64,000 bases of DNA from Lysinibacillus sp. PLM2 (GCA_023168345.1 AP025689.1:3740001-3804000), one strand, 5' to 3'; positions 1-9,338 are shown, numbered from the stretch's first letter. Notes: a model not told the origin generated them from the sequence alone. Translations and numbers: made by a program.

Positions 1-303
1 TGGGTTTCGTAGCATCGTCTGAAAAATATAGCCTGCAACTCCAAAAGCAAACCCCGAAAATAGACCAGTTATCATTCGTGGAAAACGTATCGTGTTAATC
101 GCAAAATTGGCTCCTGAAATTTCCTCACCCATTAATGATCGAATCACCACATTCACTGGATAAATCGTATTTCCTAATAACAGCATGGCCCAGCACAGAG
201 CGACTGCAAAAACGATTAATAGAGAAGTAACAAATATCCAGCGTCTTTTTCGTCTTTGCATACCTATTTTTATAAAATTACTTTCTCTTGACGGATTTCT
301 CAT
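1..303 (-). CDS. FecCD-family siderophore ABC permease (partial, 3' end outside window)
   Basis: About 100 N-terminal residues of an integral membrane permease that would pair with the neighbouring permease to move an iron-siderophore complex across the membrane. After a basic N-terminus (MRNPSRES) there is one clear membrane segment, then the family-typical RFPRMITGLFSGFAFGVAG and QTMLRNP. The ATG start at 303 overlaps the TGA of the upstream permease by four bases (ATGA), showing translational coupling. The gene runs off the left edge of the window. The ATPase of the transporter is not visible here. The family call is firm; the substrate is unknown. Confidence 0.85.
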   Translation of the reverse strand, partial: MRNPSRESNFIKIGMQRRKRRWIFVTSLLIVFAVALCWAMLLLGNTIYPVNVVIRSLMGEEISGANFAINTIRFPRMITGLFSGFAFGVAGYIFQTMLRNP

Positions 304-1361
304 AATGACCTCACCTTCGATCTCTTAGCTAGTAAGATGAGGATTGGTGCACCGATAAATGCAGTAATAATTCCTACTTCAAGTTCTCCGGGACTTCCAA
401 TGAGTCTGCCTACTACATCGGAAAATGTTAAAATAATCGCTCCTGCTAGAGCAGACATAGGAATTAAAAAACGGAAATCTGGCCCAGTAACCAAACGCAT
501 CGCATGAGTTGCTAATAGTCCAATAAAACCAATAGGACCCGCCAATGCAGTTGTGATTGCACATAAAATTACGCCCGCGCAAATAGCAAAAAGTCGAAGT
601 ATACCCGGTCGAACACCAAGACCTGTTGCAACATCATCACCTAATGCTAAAGCATTTAATGCTGGTGCCGATACGAACGCAATAATAATCCCAACTAATA
701 AAAAAGGAATGAAAATGGTGATAGATTCCCAAGATCCCGCTCCCACACTTCCTACTTGCCAAAATCTAAATTGATCCATCGCATATTGACTTGGAATCAT
801 AATAGCCGTTACAAGTGAAGAAAGAGCTGCAGTTGTTGCAGCTCCGGCTAATACTAATTTAATCGGCGTTGCCCCACCGCGCCCCATAGAGCCTATACCA
901 AAAACGACAATTGTTGTGATAGCAGCTCCAATTAAAGCTAACCAAATATACTGGCTTGCTGTTGTAATATTAAAAAATGTAATACCACTTACTACAAACA
1001 AGGCTGCACCTGTATTCACACCTAAAATACTCGGGTCAGCTAATGGATTACGTGTTACAGATTGCATAAGAACACCCGCGATCCCTAACGCTGCACCACA
1101 GCACAAACTAAAGATTGTCCGGGAAATACGTTTTTGTACGACGTTCGCTCCATATGAATCTAGATTTTGATAAAATAACCCATCCATTAATTCTTGGACA
1201 CTGACCACTCTAGCTCCTAACACTAAAGAAGCAACGATCGTAAGGAATAATAAAATTAACCCCATTACTAATATTAGTGAAAAATACTTCGGTACATGTA
1301 AATCTAGTTGCTTAATTTTAGAGGCTGAAGTGTTATTCTTCAATTTTATCAATTGCTTCAC
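300..1361 (-). CDS. FecCD-family siderophore ABC transporter permease
   Basis: A 353-residue polytopic membrane protein (about nine hydrophobic segments) of the FecCD/FhuB/BtuC permease family. Family landmarks include RISRTIFSLCCGAALGIAG, then QSVTRNPLADPSILGVNTGA, the LALGDDVATGLGV cytoplasmic coupling loop and AGPIGFIGLLATHAMR. It should form half of the membrane channel for ferric siderophore import. The start is a GTG at 1361 overlapping the end of the binding-protein gene by 29 nt; no strong ribosome binding site is visible, so translational coupling is likely. It is cotranscribed with the binding protein upstream and a second permease downstream. Confidence 0.92.
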   Translation of the reverse strand: MKQLIKLKNNTSASKIKQLDLHVPKYFSLILVMGLILLFLTIVASLVLGARVVSVQELMDGLFYQNLDSYGANVVQKRISRTIFSLCCGAALGIAGVLMQSVTRNPLADPSILGVNTGAALFVVSGITFFNITTASQYIWLALIGAAITTIVVFGIGSMGRGGATPIKLVLAGAATTAALSSLVTAIMIPSQYAMDQFRFWQVGSVGAGSWESITIFIPFLLVGIIIAFVSAPALNALALGDDVATGLGVRPGILRLFAICAGVILCAITTALAGPIGFIGLLATHAMRLVTGPDFRFLIPMSALAGAIILTFSDVVGRLIGSPGELEVGIITAFIGAPILILLAKRSKVRSL

Positions 1362-2397
1362 CTATTAATTCTAGGTATTCATCAATTGTGTAAGCGATGG
1401 AAAGCGGGTTTGGCGTTCCCGCTGCTACTAAAGGTGTATCACTTGTAATAAATGCCACAGAACCCCTTTTGACTGCTGGAATTTTTCCAAGTAAAGGATC
1501 TGCTTTAATCGTTTCGTAAAGTGCTTCATCACCATAACCAACGATTAAATCTGCATCAAATAAAGCTTCTACGTTTTCAGTACTTAATTTTAAAGAATAA
1601 CTAGTTGGATCTGTAATAAGCTCCGTAATACTTTCTGGATATGTCAATCCTAATTCTTCTAAGAAGGCCGCACGCGAATCAATAGGAGTATAGATGTGTA
1701 ATTGAGATAAATCTTTTGCTGAGAAGTTAACCCATACTACTTTTTTCCCTTTAATTTGAGGGTAAGCACTTAGTTTTTCTGCAATTAAATTCTCTGTATC
1801 TTTAATTAATTGCTCCCCTTCCTCTTTCAACCCCATACCTGTTGCATTTAATAATACTTGCTCACGCCACGTAGTTGCCCATGGTGCAGTTGGGTATGCA
1901 ACAACGGGTGCAATTTCACTTAAAAGCTCGTAATCTTCTGCCGTAATACCAGAGTAAGCAGCAAGTATAACATCAGGGTTTGCGTCTGAGATTGCTTCAA
2001 AATCTAATCCATCTGTATCTTGGAAAACATTTGGCTCTGTTACACCAAGTTCGTCTAACTTTTCTTTTGTCCATGGTAATAAGCCACTATTATCTTGAAC
2101 ACCAAAGTTTGCTGCTGAAAAGCCTACCGGTACTACACCAAGTGCTAAAGCGATGTCGTGATTAGCCCATTGAATTGTGACAATTCTTTCTGGCTTACTT
2201 TCAATTACCGCCTCACCTAAAGCGTGTTTTATCGTAATTGGATATTGTGAGTCTGTTGTTTTTTCTGTTTCTGTTGAAGGTGTTGCTGACTTATTTTCGT
2301 CCTCTTCTAATGAGGGCTGACTAGAACAGCCAACTAATGCAAAGATCGCAATAATAGACAAAATCAGCATTAGTAATAAAGACTTTATATTTTGCAT
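1333..2397 (-). CDS. Siderophore-binding lipoprotein (FhuD/FecB-type ABC substrate-binding protein)
   Basis: Extracytoplasmic solute-binding lipoprotein that would deliver a ferric siderophore to the two FecCD permeases encoded downstream. A signal peptide ends in a lipobox (FALVGCSSQ). It is followed by a charged linker and a periplasmic-binding fold with RIVTIQWANHDIALALG near the N-terminus and AYTIDEYLELIGEAI at the C-terminus. The ATG at 2397 is chosen because GGTAGGG lies six bases upstream; a TTG 15 bases further up lacks such a site. A Fur-box palindrome lies about 70 bp upstream, so expression is probably iron-repressed. The exact siderophore cannot be read from the sequence. Confidence 0.9.
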   Translation of the reverse strand: MQNIKSLLLMLILSIIAIFALVGCSSQPSLEEDENKSATPSTETEKTTDSQYPITIKHALGEAVIESKPERIVTIQWANHDIALALGVVPVGFSAANFGVQDNSGLLPWTKEKLDELGVTEPNVFQDTDGLDFEAISDANPDVILAAYSGITAEDYELLSEIAPVVAYPTAPWATTWREQVLLNATGMGLKEEGEQLIKDTENLIAEKLSAYPQIKGKKVVWVNFSAKDLSQLHIYTPIDSRAAFLEELGLTYPESITELITDPTSYSLKLSTENVEALFDADLIVGYGDEALYETIKADPLLGKIPAVKRGSVAFITSDTPLVAAGTPNPLSIAYTIDEYLELIGEAIDKIEE

Positions 2398-2465
2398 ATT
2401 TATCCCTACCAATCTAGTTTTTTAAACCATTTGTCGATTCGTAAGTTTTAGTTAACAAACCAATC

Positions 2466-2484
2466 GAGAATGATTATCATTATC
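2466..2484. promoter_or_regulatory. Fur box upstream of the siderophore operon
   Basis: GAGAATGATTATCATTATC closely matches the 19-bp Fur consensus GATAATGATTATCATTATC. It lies about 70 bp upstream of the binding-protein start, consistent with iron-dependent repression. Confidence 0.85.
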
Positions 2485-2518
2485 ATAAATGTAATCCATG
2501 ATTTACCTACTGTCAATA

Positions 2519-3577
2519 TTATTTTGAATTTGTAGAAGGTTCAGTTTTACAAAATAGTTCTTCTAAAAGTTCCTTATTTTTTTCTGCGAATTTTTCATTA
2601 TGTGATGATACCATTCCGTATTCGTTTGCATGAGGATCGATATACCTTTTCGCATTATTTACCGCAAGTACCGCATCTTGAAAAGTTCCAACTAGTAGAT
2701 TAACTTTGTCTTCATATGAAATAATATCTCCAGCACCAAAAATCCCAGGAACTGAAGTTTTACATTGACCTTGACTAACTAAATAATAATCTTCTTTTCG
2801 CATAGGTTGAATATCATCTGCAAATGTTAACGATTTTTCGCGGTTATAGCCATGACTTATTAGAACATCATCTACTTTTAATTCATAGGTATCTCCATTT
2901 TGTGAAATAACTACCTTTTCAATTGCTGTTTTGCTGTCATTTGATATTAAAGACTGAATTTCAGCATTCAGCATTATTTGCACACCGTGTTTTTTAAGTT
3001 TTTCCACTTGAGACTCATGGGCAGTCAATTGTTCCTTCCGATAAATAACAACAACTTCTTTTGCCACAAATAAAAGCTCGACAGCCCAGTCAATCGCACC
3101 ATTTCCGCCACCTGATACAAGAACCTTTTTATCCCGGAAGCGCTCCAATCCTAAAATTGTATAGTGTAAATTCGTCATCTCGTACTTTTCCGCGCCTTCT
3201 ACTTCAAGCTTAATCGGACTTAAAATACCACCACCTACAGCTACAATTATCGTTTTTGAATAATGTACTTCACCCGAATTCGTTGTAATAACAAAAATAT
3301 CGTTTATTTTCTCTATTTGTTCCACTTTCGTATTTAAACAAATTGTTGGTGAAAATGTGTTTGCTTGATTTACTAAGTTTTGCACGAAAAGCTGTGCCTG
3401 CATTGGCGGTTGACCACCAACATCCCAAAGGATTTTCTCAGGATAAATGTTCACTTTACCACCTAGGACAGGCTGCACCTCTAAAATTTTCGTTTTCATA
3501 TTTCGTAAACCACTATAAAACGCACTATATAAACCCGCAGGACCTCCGCCGACAATCGTTACATCAAATAATTCCAT
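2519..3577 (-). CDS. Ferredoxin/flavodoxin-NADP(+) reductase, YumC/thioredoxin-reductase type
   Basis: A 352-residue FAD/NAD(P)-dependent oxidoreductase related to thioredoxin reductase but lacking its CxxC; family members reduce ferredoxin or flavodoxin with NADPH. The FAD-binding motif VGGGPAGLYSAFYSG is at the N-terminus. The NAD(P) motif VSGGGNGAIDWAVELL lies mid-protein, and the FAD-closing GIFGAGDI near the C-terminus. The ATG at 3577 is preceded by AAGGAGG, so an upstream in-frame extension is rejected. Two Fur boxes lie upstream, which with the siderophore operon suggests a role in supplying electrons for iron release from siderophores (inference). Confidence 0.9.
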   Translation of the reverse strand: MELFDVTIVGGGPAGLYSAFYSGLRNMKTKILEVQPVLGGKVNIYPEKILWDVGGQPPMQAQLFVQNLVNQANTFSPTICLNTKVEQIEKINDIFVITTNSGEVHYSKTIIVAVGGGILSPIKLEVEGAEKYEMTNLHYTILGLERFRDKKVLVSGGGNGAIDWAVELLFVAKEVVVIYRKEQLTAHESQVEKLKKHGVQIMLNAEIQSLISNDSKTAIEKVVISQNGDTYELKVDDVLISHGYNREKSLTFADDIQPMRKEDYYLVSQGQCKTSVPGIFGAGDIISYEDKVNLLVGTFQDAVLAVNNAKRYIDPHANEYGMVSSHNEKFAEKNKELLEELFCKTEPSTNSK

Positions 3578-3612
3578 GTAATCCTCCTTAAAATTATCCT
3601 CAAAGCATACAC

Positions 3613-3627
3613 TGATAATAATTCTCA
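3613..3627. promoter_or_regulatory. Fur-box-like 7-1-7 site
   Basis: TGATAATAATTCTCA matches the 7-1-7 Fur core TGATAATNATTATCA with one mismatch. It lies 36 bp upstream of the reductase start codon and next to a second, perfect copy. Confidence 0.7.
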
Positions 3628-3644
3628 ACTAATCCAATTATAGG

Positions 3645-3659
3645 TGATAATGATTATCA
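3645..3659. promoter_or_regulatory. Fur box (perfect 7-1-7)
   Basis: TGATAATGATTATCA is a perfect 7-1-7 inverted repeat of the Bacillus Fur core. Its position upstream of the reductase gene predicts iron repression of that gene. Confidence 0.85.
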
Positions 3660-3763
3660 ATTTCAACCTTAATTCATATTTTAATTTAAATTCAATAAAT
3701 TAATTTAATGTATTTGACTACTTTGTTTCAAAAAAATATACGGTGCCTTGGAGTAATGAGCTT

Positions 3764-3794
3764 AAAAAAACTCGATCCAGTGTTTTGAATCGAG
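3764..3794 (-). terminator. Rho-independent terminator
   Basis: On the minus strand CTCGATTC...GGATCGAG forms a stem followed by seven Ts. It lies downstream of the sigma/LCP operon, just past a second, larger hairpin. Confidence 0.75.
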
Positions 3795-3814
3795 CCTTTC
3801 ATATCTCAAATATA

Positions 3815-3854
3815 ACTAGCCTTCCAATTGATATCGTTCAATAGGAAGGCTAGT
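3815..3854 (-). terminator. Hairpin after the LCP/anti-sigma gene
   Basis: ACTAGCCTTCC and GGAAGGCTAGT form a perfect 11-bp stem immediately after the stop codon of the LCP-domain gene. The T-tract behind it is weak, so it may act as a transcript-stabilising hairpin ahead of the stronger terminator. Confidence 0.6.
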
Positions 3855-3865
3855 ATAATTTCTGT

Positions 3866-4888
3866 TTAGTTAAATGTAGTTAACTCCTCTGAAACTGCGT
3901 TTAAAAAATCGTTTTCAAATTTAATAAAGTAAAGCCCATTTACTTGTGTATCCGTCATTCCATCGATTAGTGATACTATTTCTATCGAAGGTAGTTCCAC
4001 TTTATTTTCAAACAATTGTTCAAATGGAATATTACCTTCTATTTTAGTAGTAAATTGTTTTAACTGTGTTTGCGGTAATTCGTTTATCGTTTGATTTATA
4101 ACTGCATCTATAAGGTTTAGTTGATCTTCTTCATCCAAGCTTCTTCTTCCTATAGTTGCTTCCACTAATAATGCCACTATCTCTTCTCCATTCAAACGAT
4201 TCGTCCCTTTATTGAATTCAAATGCCAATTGAGATATCGCTCGCACTTGAATATCTTTCTCCAAGTCGTATTCTATTCCATTTACTGAATCAATCATTGA
4301 TGAAAAAGTTTTTAAATCCATTACAGCATAATAATCAATTGTTAAATTAAATAGTTTAGATATTGTTCTTTTTACGTTTTCAGCTCCTTCTGAACCGTAT
4401 GCATAAGCATGCGTCAATTTATCATATGAAGTAGTTCCATCATCATTTTCTAATATAGGAGCATAAGTATCACGAGGAACCGACACAACTTTCATTTCAT
4501 TTTTTTCTTTACTATAAGTAAGCAAAAGATTGATAGGTATTCTGTTATTCTCATCCTTTACCGTAAATAATGCGGTAAAATCTTTATCTATTTGAGCTAC
4601 TACTCCATTTGGATCAGTACTGTTATTTCCATTACTTTCGAAAATTCCATTATTGACGTTTCCTTGAAGAATCGTTGGCATAAAGAAAAATAGACACAAG
4701 CCTATCGCTAACAAAGAAACTGTCAATGGAGCGAGCCTTTTTGAAATAGATACTAAAGATTTATTTTGAGTATTATTCGATTCCATTTTATGAAGTTGTT
4801 CGAACACTTTATTGCGATCTTCTTTCGTAAATGTTAGTTCTTGATTGGACATATGGCTAACTGAATCTTTTAAACTTTTATCTTTCAC
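3866..4888 (-). CDS. LCP (LytR-CpsA-Psr) domain membrane protein, probable anti-sigma partner of the ECF factor
   Basis: A 340-residue single-pass protein. The N-terminal ~50 residues are hydrophilic and cytoplasmic, a membrane segment follows (about residues 53-72, LTVSLLAIGLCLFFFMPTIL), and the remainder is extracytoplasmic and LCP-like. It carries the core VVSVPRDTYAPI, KLTHAYAYGSEG and later MIDSVNGIEYDL. LCP enzymes attach anionic polymers to peptidoglycan. Its start lies inside the sigma gene (11-nt overlap) and its N-terminus is short and soluble like an anti-sigma domain, which suggests it restrains the sigma factor. A purely enzymatic LCP role is the alternative. Confidence 0.7.
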   Translation of the reverse strand: MKDKSLKDSVSHMSNQELTFTKEDRNKVFEQLHKMESNNTQNKSLVSISKRLAPLTVSLLAIGLCLFFFMPTILQGNVNNGIFESNGNNSTDPNGVVAQIDKDFTALFTVKDENNRIPINLLLTYSKEKNEMKVVSVPRDTYAPILENDDGTTSYDKLTHAYAYGSEGAENVKRTISKLFNLTIDYYAVMDLKTFSSMIDSVNGIEYDLEKDIQVRAISQLAFEFNKGTNRLNGEEIVALLVEATIGRRSLDEEDQLNLIDAVINQTINELPQTQLKQFTTKIEGNIPFEQLFENKVELPSIEIVSLIDGMTDTQVNGLYFIKFENDFLNAVSEELTTFN

Positions 4889-5405
4889 TAAGTTCTGCCT
4901 CCTTTAACATCGACTCTAATCTTTGTTTCGCTCTTCTTAATCGCGTCTTCACTGTATTCACTGGAATATCTAAAATGTCAGCAATTTCATCTGTTTTTAA
5001 TGAATCGTGGTAGTATAGATAAACTACTTCTCTATACTTTTTTGGAAGAGATATAATCGTCTCATTCATTTGTTCATTATTGTATTGATCAATAACGGAT
5101 TTCTCTACGGATGGAAATACTGACTTTGTCGTTTCATTAATAAAACTTTTTACTTGAACCATTTTGTAATTCCAACTTTTTAAATAATCTTTACATTCGT
5201 TAATGGTGATACGATAGAGCCATGTTTTAATCTGTGCGTCATAACGAAACGAACCAAGGTTTTTATAGCATTTGATAAACGTATTTTGAACCATATCTTT
5301 TGCAATCTCTGCATCTTTTACATATGAGAATGCCAGTCGTACCAACTCGTTCCCGTATTCAATCATTATTTTTTCTAATATGTAATCTTTTTCTGACTTG
5401 TCCAT
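4878..5405 (-). CDS. ECF-type RNA polymerase sigma factor
   Basis: A 175-residue group 4 sigma factor. Region 2 (about residues 15-80) contains ELVRLAFSYVKDAEIAKDMVQ and IKTWLYRITINECKDYLKS. Region 4 (about 115-170) contains LPKKYREVVYLYYHDSLKTDE followed by a helix-turn-helix ending PVNTVKTRLRRAKQRLE. ATG 5405 follows AGAGAGGG. The downstream LCP/anti-sigma gene overlaps its end. A promoter with ECF-type -35 and -10 elements lies 40 bp upstream, indicating autoregulation. Family members usually respond to envelope stress; the specific signal is unknown. Confidence 0.93.
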   Translation of the reverse strand: MDKSEKDYILEKIMIEYGNELVRLAFSYVKDAEIAKDMVQNTFIKCYKNLGSFRYDAQIKTWLYRITINECKDYLKSWNYKMVQVKSFINETTKSVFPSVEKSVIDQYNNEQMNETIISLPKKYREVVYLYYHDSLKTDEIADILDIPVNTVKTRLRRAKQRLESMLKEAELSER

Positions 5406-5445
5406 TCTGCTACCCTCTCTTTCAACCTACTTCAAATTCTGCTAT

Positions 5446-5474
5446 TAGACGATTACCAAGTCGTACTAGGTTCA
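5446..5474 (-). promoter_or_regulatory. Likely autoregulatory ECF sigma promoter
   Basis: On the minus strand TGAACC is followed, after 17 bases, by CGTCTA, matching the -35 (TGAAC) and -10 (CGTC) pattern of Bacillus ECF promoters. The -10 lies 40 bp upstream of the sigma factor start codon. Confidence 0.65.
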
Positions 5475-5861
5475 AATTTATAAAAATAAATTATAAGTAT
5501 TTTTTTAGCAACCCTATTAAGAAGTGATTTATAAAATTTCATAAAAAGTATCCATTTAAGATGCTTACTTGTAATTTCTATATCATTTTCCCATAGCTAG
5601 ATTGTTTACAAAATGAATCTTTATAACTCATCAGTGTTGGAATCATAAAATACCCTGTTAAGTTGATCATATAATTTTGTAATCTACAGTCGATTAAGGA
5701 TCAGGAAAGGAGGTTTGCAGCCCGAATTTCCTTATGCTAATTTTAGATATAAAACAGAGAAAAGAGTAATACAGACCAACCTGATTACTCTTTTCTCGGA
5801 CAACATTTTTATTATATGGTTTTGAAATTACGGCTTTTGATGTATTCTCGAAAATTCATAT
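5475..5861. other. Intergenic region, no gene seen
   Basis: AT-rich spacer between the sigma promoter and the dehydrogenase operon. Apart from the terminator at 5757-5797, I found no convincing reading frame, RNA fold or binding site. Confidence 0.5.
5757..5797 (-). terminator. Terminator of the dehydrogenase operon
   Basis: A perfect 14-bp stem (GAGAAAAGAGTAAT / ATTACTCTTTTCTC) with a 13-base loop sits 65 bp past the semialdehyde dehydrogenase stop codon. It is followed on the minus strand by a TG plus TTTTAT tract. Confidence 0.75.
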
Positions 5862-7322
5862 TTAATAACGGGCTGTAACCATTTTCTTTCTTGTATAAAA
5901 TTCTATACCATCCGTACCATTTGCATGAAGATCACCATAAAAAGAATCTTTCCAGCCAGAGAATGGGAAAAACGCCATTGGTGCTGGTACGCCTATGTTA
6001 ACGCCTAACATACCGGACTCAATATTTTCACGGAATTCACGTACACTAGCACTGCTATCTGTATATATACAAGCCCCATTTGCAAAGCGAGAACTATTTG
6101 CTATATCGATAGCTTCAGCTAAAGTTTTCACACGGATAATGGAGAGTACTGGCGCAAAGATTTCATCTTGCCAAATCTTCATTTCTAGCGTGACATTGTC
6201 AAAAATCGTTGGCCCTACAAAGTAGCCAGTTCCATTTACTTGTTCGTCTTTACGTCCATCACGAACTAAACGTGCTCCCTCTTCAACACCTAATTCGATG
6301 TATCGAAGGGTACGTATTTTATTACTTTCACGAATGACAGGACCTAAAAATACGTTCTCGTCTAATCCATTTCCAATGACGATGTTATTTGCTTCATCGA
6401 CTAAGCGCTCAATCAATTGATCTGCAATTTCTTCTTGAACAGTTACAACAGAAGTTGCCATACATCGTTCCCCCGCTGAACCAAAAGCCGCTCCAATAAT
6501 TTGTTTTGTTGCGTTGTCTAGATCTGCGTCATTTAATACAATTGAGTGGTTTTTTGCACCAGCTAAAGCTTGAACACGTTTTAAGTTTTCTGTTCCTTTT
6601 TTATATACGTACTCAGCTACTGGCTGCGAGCCGACAAAGGAAATAGCTTTCACAAGTTTGTGTTCTAACAGACCGTTTACAACATCGTGTGCACCATTGA
6701 CGATATTTAATACTCCCTTTGGCAATCCTGCCTTTTCAAATAATTCTACTAATCTTGCGGCTAAAAGTGGCGTACGTTCAGATGGTTTTAGAACAAATGT
6801 GTTACCACATGCAATAGCAAGCGGGAACATCCAGCAAGGTACCATCATCGGAAAATTGAATGGAGTAATACCCCCAATAACTCCAATTGGATAACGATAC
6901 ATACCAGATTCTAAACCGGTAGCAATGTCGGGTAGTTGTTTGCCCATCATTAACGTCGGAGCACCTGCTGCAAATTCAACACACTCGATTCCGCGCTGTA
7001 CTTCTCCGTAAGCTTCGTTAAAGTTTTTTCCGTTTTCAATCGTCACTAATTTTGCGAGTTCATCCCAATTATCTACTAATAATTGTTGGTATTTAAACAG
7101 GATACGAGCACGTTGCGGGACGGGTGTTTTGGACCAGCTTTTAAATGCCTCATTTGCAGCTTGGACAGCTCTATCAACATCTTCTTTTGTTGATAGAGGT
7201 ACTTCTGCAATGACTTCTCCCGTTGCAGGGTTATAGACTGGCTCTGTTCGACTTGTTGAAGATTCCACCCATTCTCCAGCAATATAGTTTTTCATTACGT
7301 TTATATTCGTAGTGCTTGTCAT
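5862..7322 (-). CDS. mmsA: CoA-acylating methylmalonate-semialdehyde dehydrogenase
   Basis: A 486-residue aldehyde dehydrogenase of the MMSDH (IolA/MmsA) subfamily, which converts methylmalonate or malonate semialdehyde plus CoA and NAD+ to propionyl- or acetyl-CoA. Subfamily signatures are [20 protein letters not shown] (cofactor region), [32 protein letters not shown] with the catalytic Cys, and [18 protein letters not shown] near the C-terminus. It is 36 bp downstream of an iron alcohol dehydrogenase and ends at a strong terminator, so the pair forms an operon. The pair probably oxidises a hydroxyacid or alcohol to its semialdehyde and then to acyl-CoA; the substrate is unknown. Confidence 0.93.
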   Translation of the reverse strand: MTSTTNINVMKNYIAGEWVESSTSRTEPVYNPATGEVIAEVPLSTKEDVDRAVQAANEAFKSWSKTPVPQRARILFKYQQLLVDNWDELAKLVTIENGKNFNEAYGEVQRGIECVEFAAGAPTLMMGKQLPDIATGLESGMYRYPIGVIGGITPFNFPMMVPCWMFPLAIACGNTFVLKPSERTPLLAARLVELFEKAGLPKGVLNIVNGAHDVVNGLLEHKLVKAISFVGSQPVAEYVYKKGTENLKRVQALAGAKNHSIVLNDADLDNATKQIIGAAFGSAGERCMATSVVTVQEEIADQLIERLVDEANNIVIGNGLDENVFLGPVIRESNKIRTLRYIELGVEEGARLVRDGRKDEQVNGTGYFVGPTIFDNVTLEMKIWQDEIFAPVLSIIRVKTLAEAIDIANSSRFANGACIYTDSSASVREFRENIESGMLGVNIGVPAPMAFFPFSGWKDSFYGDLHANGTDGIEFYTRKKMVTARY

Positions 7323-7357
7323 TTCACATTCTCCTTTTTAATAAATATGGTAGGTTA

Positions 7358-8560
7358 TTATGAAGTAAGCGTGTTTGGTTTTCCTGAAAATTCATAATGA
7401 TAACAGTAGTTATATAGGTCAACAATTTCTTGCTTCGTTGGCACTTTCGGATTGTTTGCTGGACTACCACTTGCAATGGCGTCCGTTGCCATTTTATCAA
7501 GCGACTGTTGGAATTTTTGTTCGTCAATTCCCCAGGTTTTTAAATTAGGAATATTTAAGTCGCTACAAAGCTGTTTAATTTTATTAATCGTGAGATCAGC
7601 TAACTCTGTATTCGTTAACGTTGTTGATTCTGGAGAAATCGTCCGCCCGATTGATGCTAATTTCTCAATAGCTGAATCCTTCGTATATTCAAGTACCCCA
7701 GGAAGCAACATCGCATTTGAAACGCCGTGCGGTACATGGAATAATGCCCCTATCGGACGTGACATTCCATGAACTAGCGTGACGGAAGCATTGCTAAAAG
7801 CGATTCCTGCCTGCATTGAAGCAATCGCCATTTTTTCTCTTGCATCTGTATTTTCCCCATCTTCATAGGCTACCTTTAAGTTACTTATAATTGCTTCTAT
7901 CGCTGATAGAGCAAGCGTATCTGTTAGCGGTTGTGCAAGACGTGAGATATATGCTTCTATTGCATGACAGAGTGCATCAACTCCAGTGGCTGCCGTAACG
8001 GCTGGTGGAGAAGAAGTTGTGAGCATCGGATCCACGATTGCTACTTTTGGTAAAAATGCTGGATGTTTAATCATCATCTTTATATCTTCTTTTGTATTCG
8101 TTATGACTGTAACGTTTGTTACTTCTGATCCAGTTCCAGCAGTTGTTGGAATTGCAATAAGTGGCACAGGCACCTGTTTAATTGGAGATTTGCCCCCCAT
8201 GTAATCCCCAATATAACCTCCATTTGTTGTTAACACGGCAACTGCTTTTGCGGCGTCAATACAACTTCCTCCACCTATGGCGACAATTACGTCACATTGT
8301 TCTACTAAACAAAGTTGAAGTGCCTCATCGACATGTAAATCAGTTGGCTCAGTATTAACATCTAGATATGAGACGTAAGATACCTCAATTTCCTTTAGAA
8401 TGTTCTCACATGTTTTTACATGGCCTATTTTTTCGATAATACGATCACTAATTAAAAGCACTTTCTTTCCATAAGCCTTCACTTGTTCCCCGAGCTGGGC
8501 TAAAGCATTTTTCCCATAAAAAACGGTATTCGGTATACAAAACTCCGAAAATGATTTCAT
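7358..8560 (-). CDS. Iron-containing (group III) alcohol dehydrogenase
   Basis: A 400-residue NAD(P)-dependent dehydrogenase of the Fe-ADH family. Family signatures are the nucleotide-binding VIAVGGGSCIDAAKA, then PTTAGTGSEVTNVTVI, GVDALCHAIEAY with metal ligands, and HGMSRPIGALFHVPHGVSNA with further histidine ligands. The start is ATG 8560, preceded by GGGGGAAAT; an upstream in-frame extension lacks a ribosome binding site. It is the first gene of an operon with the CoA-acylating semialdehyde dehydrogenase, suggesting that it produces the semialdehyde substrate (inference). Confidence 0.92.
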   Translation of the reverse strand: MKSFSEFCIPNTVFYGKNALAQLGEQVKAYGKKVLLISDRIIEKIGHVKTCENILKEIEVSYVSYLDVNTEPTDLHVDEALQLCLVEQCDVIVAIGGGSCIDAAKAVAVLTTNGGYIGDYMGGKSPIKQVPVPLIAIPTTAGTGSEVTNVTVITNTKEDIKMMIKHPAFLPKVAIVDPMLTTSSPPAVTAATGVDALCHAIEAYISRLAQPLTDTLALSAIEAIISNLKVAYEDGENTDAREKMAIASMQAGIAFSNASVTLVHGMSRPIGALFHVPHGVSNAMLLPGVLEYTKDSAIEKLASIGRTISPESTTLTNTELADLTINKIKQLCSDLNIPNLKTWGIDEQKFQQSLDKMATDAIASGSPANNPKVPTKQEIVDLYNYCYHYEFSGKPNTLTS

Positions 8561-9032
8561 ATATTTCCCCCTTATACTTTCTATGCTGTGAAAACAATGT
8601 AAAAAGAGATAATCTAAAGACATAATATTTATTAATAATTCTTTTTCTTCTAAAGTATTAATCTAATTTTAAATTTATGCTTCATCTATTAATTATCAGA
8701 AATTAGAAGAATTCCCTAACTTCACTTCAAATTAAATTATTCAAATGAAGACTTCTAAATACACTCAGAAACGAGGTATTCAAAATATCCAGTGCTTTTA
8801 AGCACACTTAGAAAATTGAAATGAAAGTAGTAGGAAAGTTATAAATTTTCGAGGATTATATTACAAGTTACATTCAAATAAATTATCGTGGGTGAACATT
8901 AGATTCTAGTAGATAGGGACAAATAATCTATGAATGAAAAATAGACGCATTTCTTATTGATAGAAATGCGCCTGACAATTGAAGCTTGTATGTACATCAA
9001 AAGAAAGCTTTGTGATTTGTTTATAGTTTTGA
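8561..9032. other. Intergenic region with one hairpin
   Basis: About 470 bp of AT-rich DNA without a supported reading frame. The only clear structure is the terminator-like hairpin at 8946-8970. The promoter of the dehydrogenase operon should lie in the low half, but I cannot point to it. Confidence 0.45.
8946..8970 (-). terminator. Hairpin terminator, related to a dispersed repeat
   Basis: CGCATTTCT / AGAAATGCG stem with a 7-base loop, followed on the minus strand by TATTTTTC, 60 bp beyond the stop of the small membrane gene. Its arms resemble the stem of the dispersed repeat copy at 43022-43061. Confidence 0.6.
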
Positions 9033-9308
9033 TCAAAATTCTGGTAAGATCCCTTTCTCCCAATCTATTGATGCTCCATTTTTTTCTATATCTTTAATCC
9101 AGTAATGCCCGTTTTCCGAATTAAATAAAATTAAGTCTCTTTCATTAACCACTATCAGTTCCCAGTCATTAGGTTTTTCTGTAAAAGAAACTGTATCTGG
9201 TTGTAAATTATATGCAATTTTTGTTAATGCATCTGAAATAAAAAACGCACCGAAAACAAAACAAATTCCGAAAAAAACAAAAGCTAGTGATACAAAATTC
9301 TTATTCAT
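9033..9308 (-). CDS. Small membrane-anchored protein of unknown function
   Basis: 91 residues from ATG 9308, chosen because GGGGAGGGG lies just upstream. One N-terminal membrane segment (VSLAFVFFGICFVFGAFFI) is followed by a ~60-residue hydrophilic domain containing NDWELIVVNERDLILFNSE and ending WEKGILPEF. I do not recognise the family. It is monocistronic, with its own hairpin terminator. Confidence 0.6.
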   Translation of the reverse strand: MNKNFVSLAFVFFGICFVFGAFFISDALTKIAYNLQPDTVSFTEKPNDWELIVVNERDLILFNSENGHYWIKDIEKNGASIDWEKGILPEF

Positions 9309-9338
9309 GCGTCTAACCCCTCCCCTATTATTACGCAT

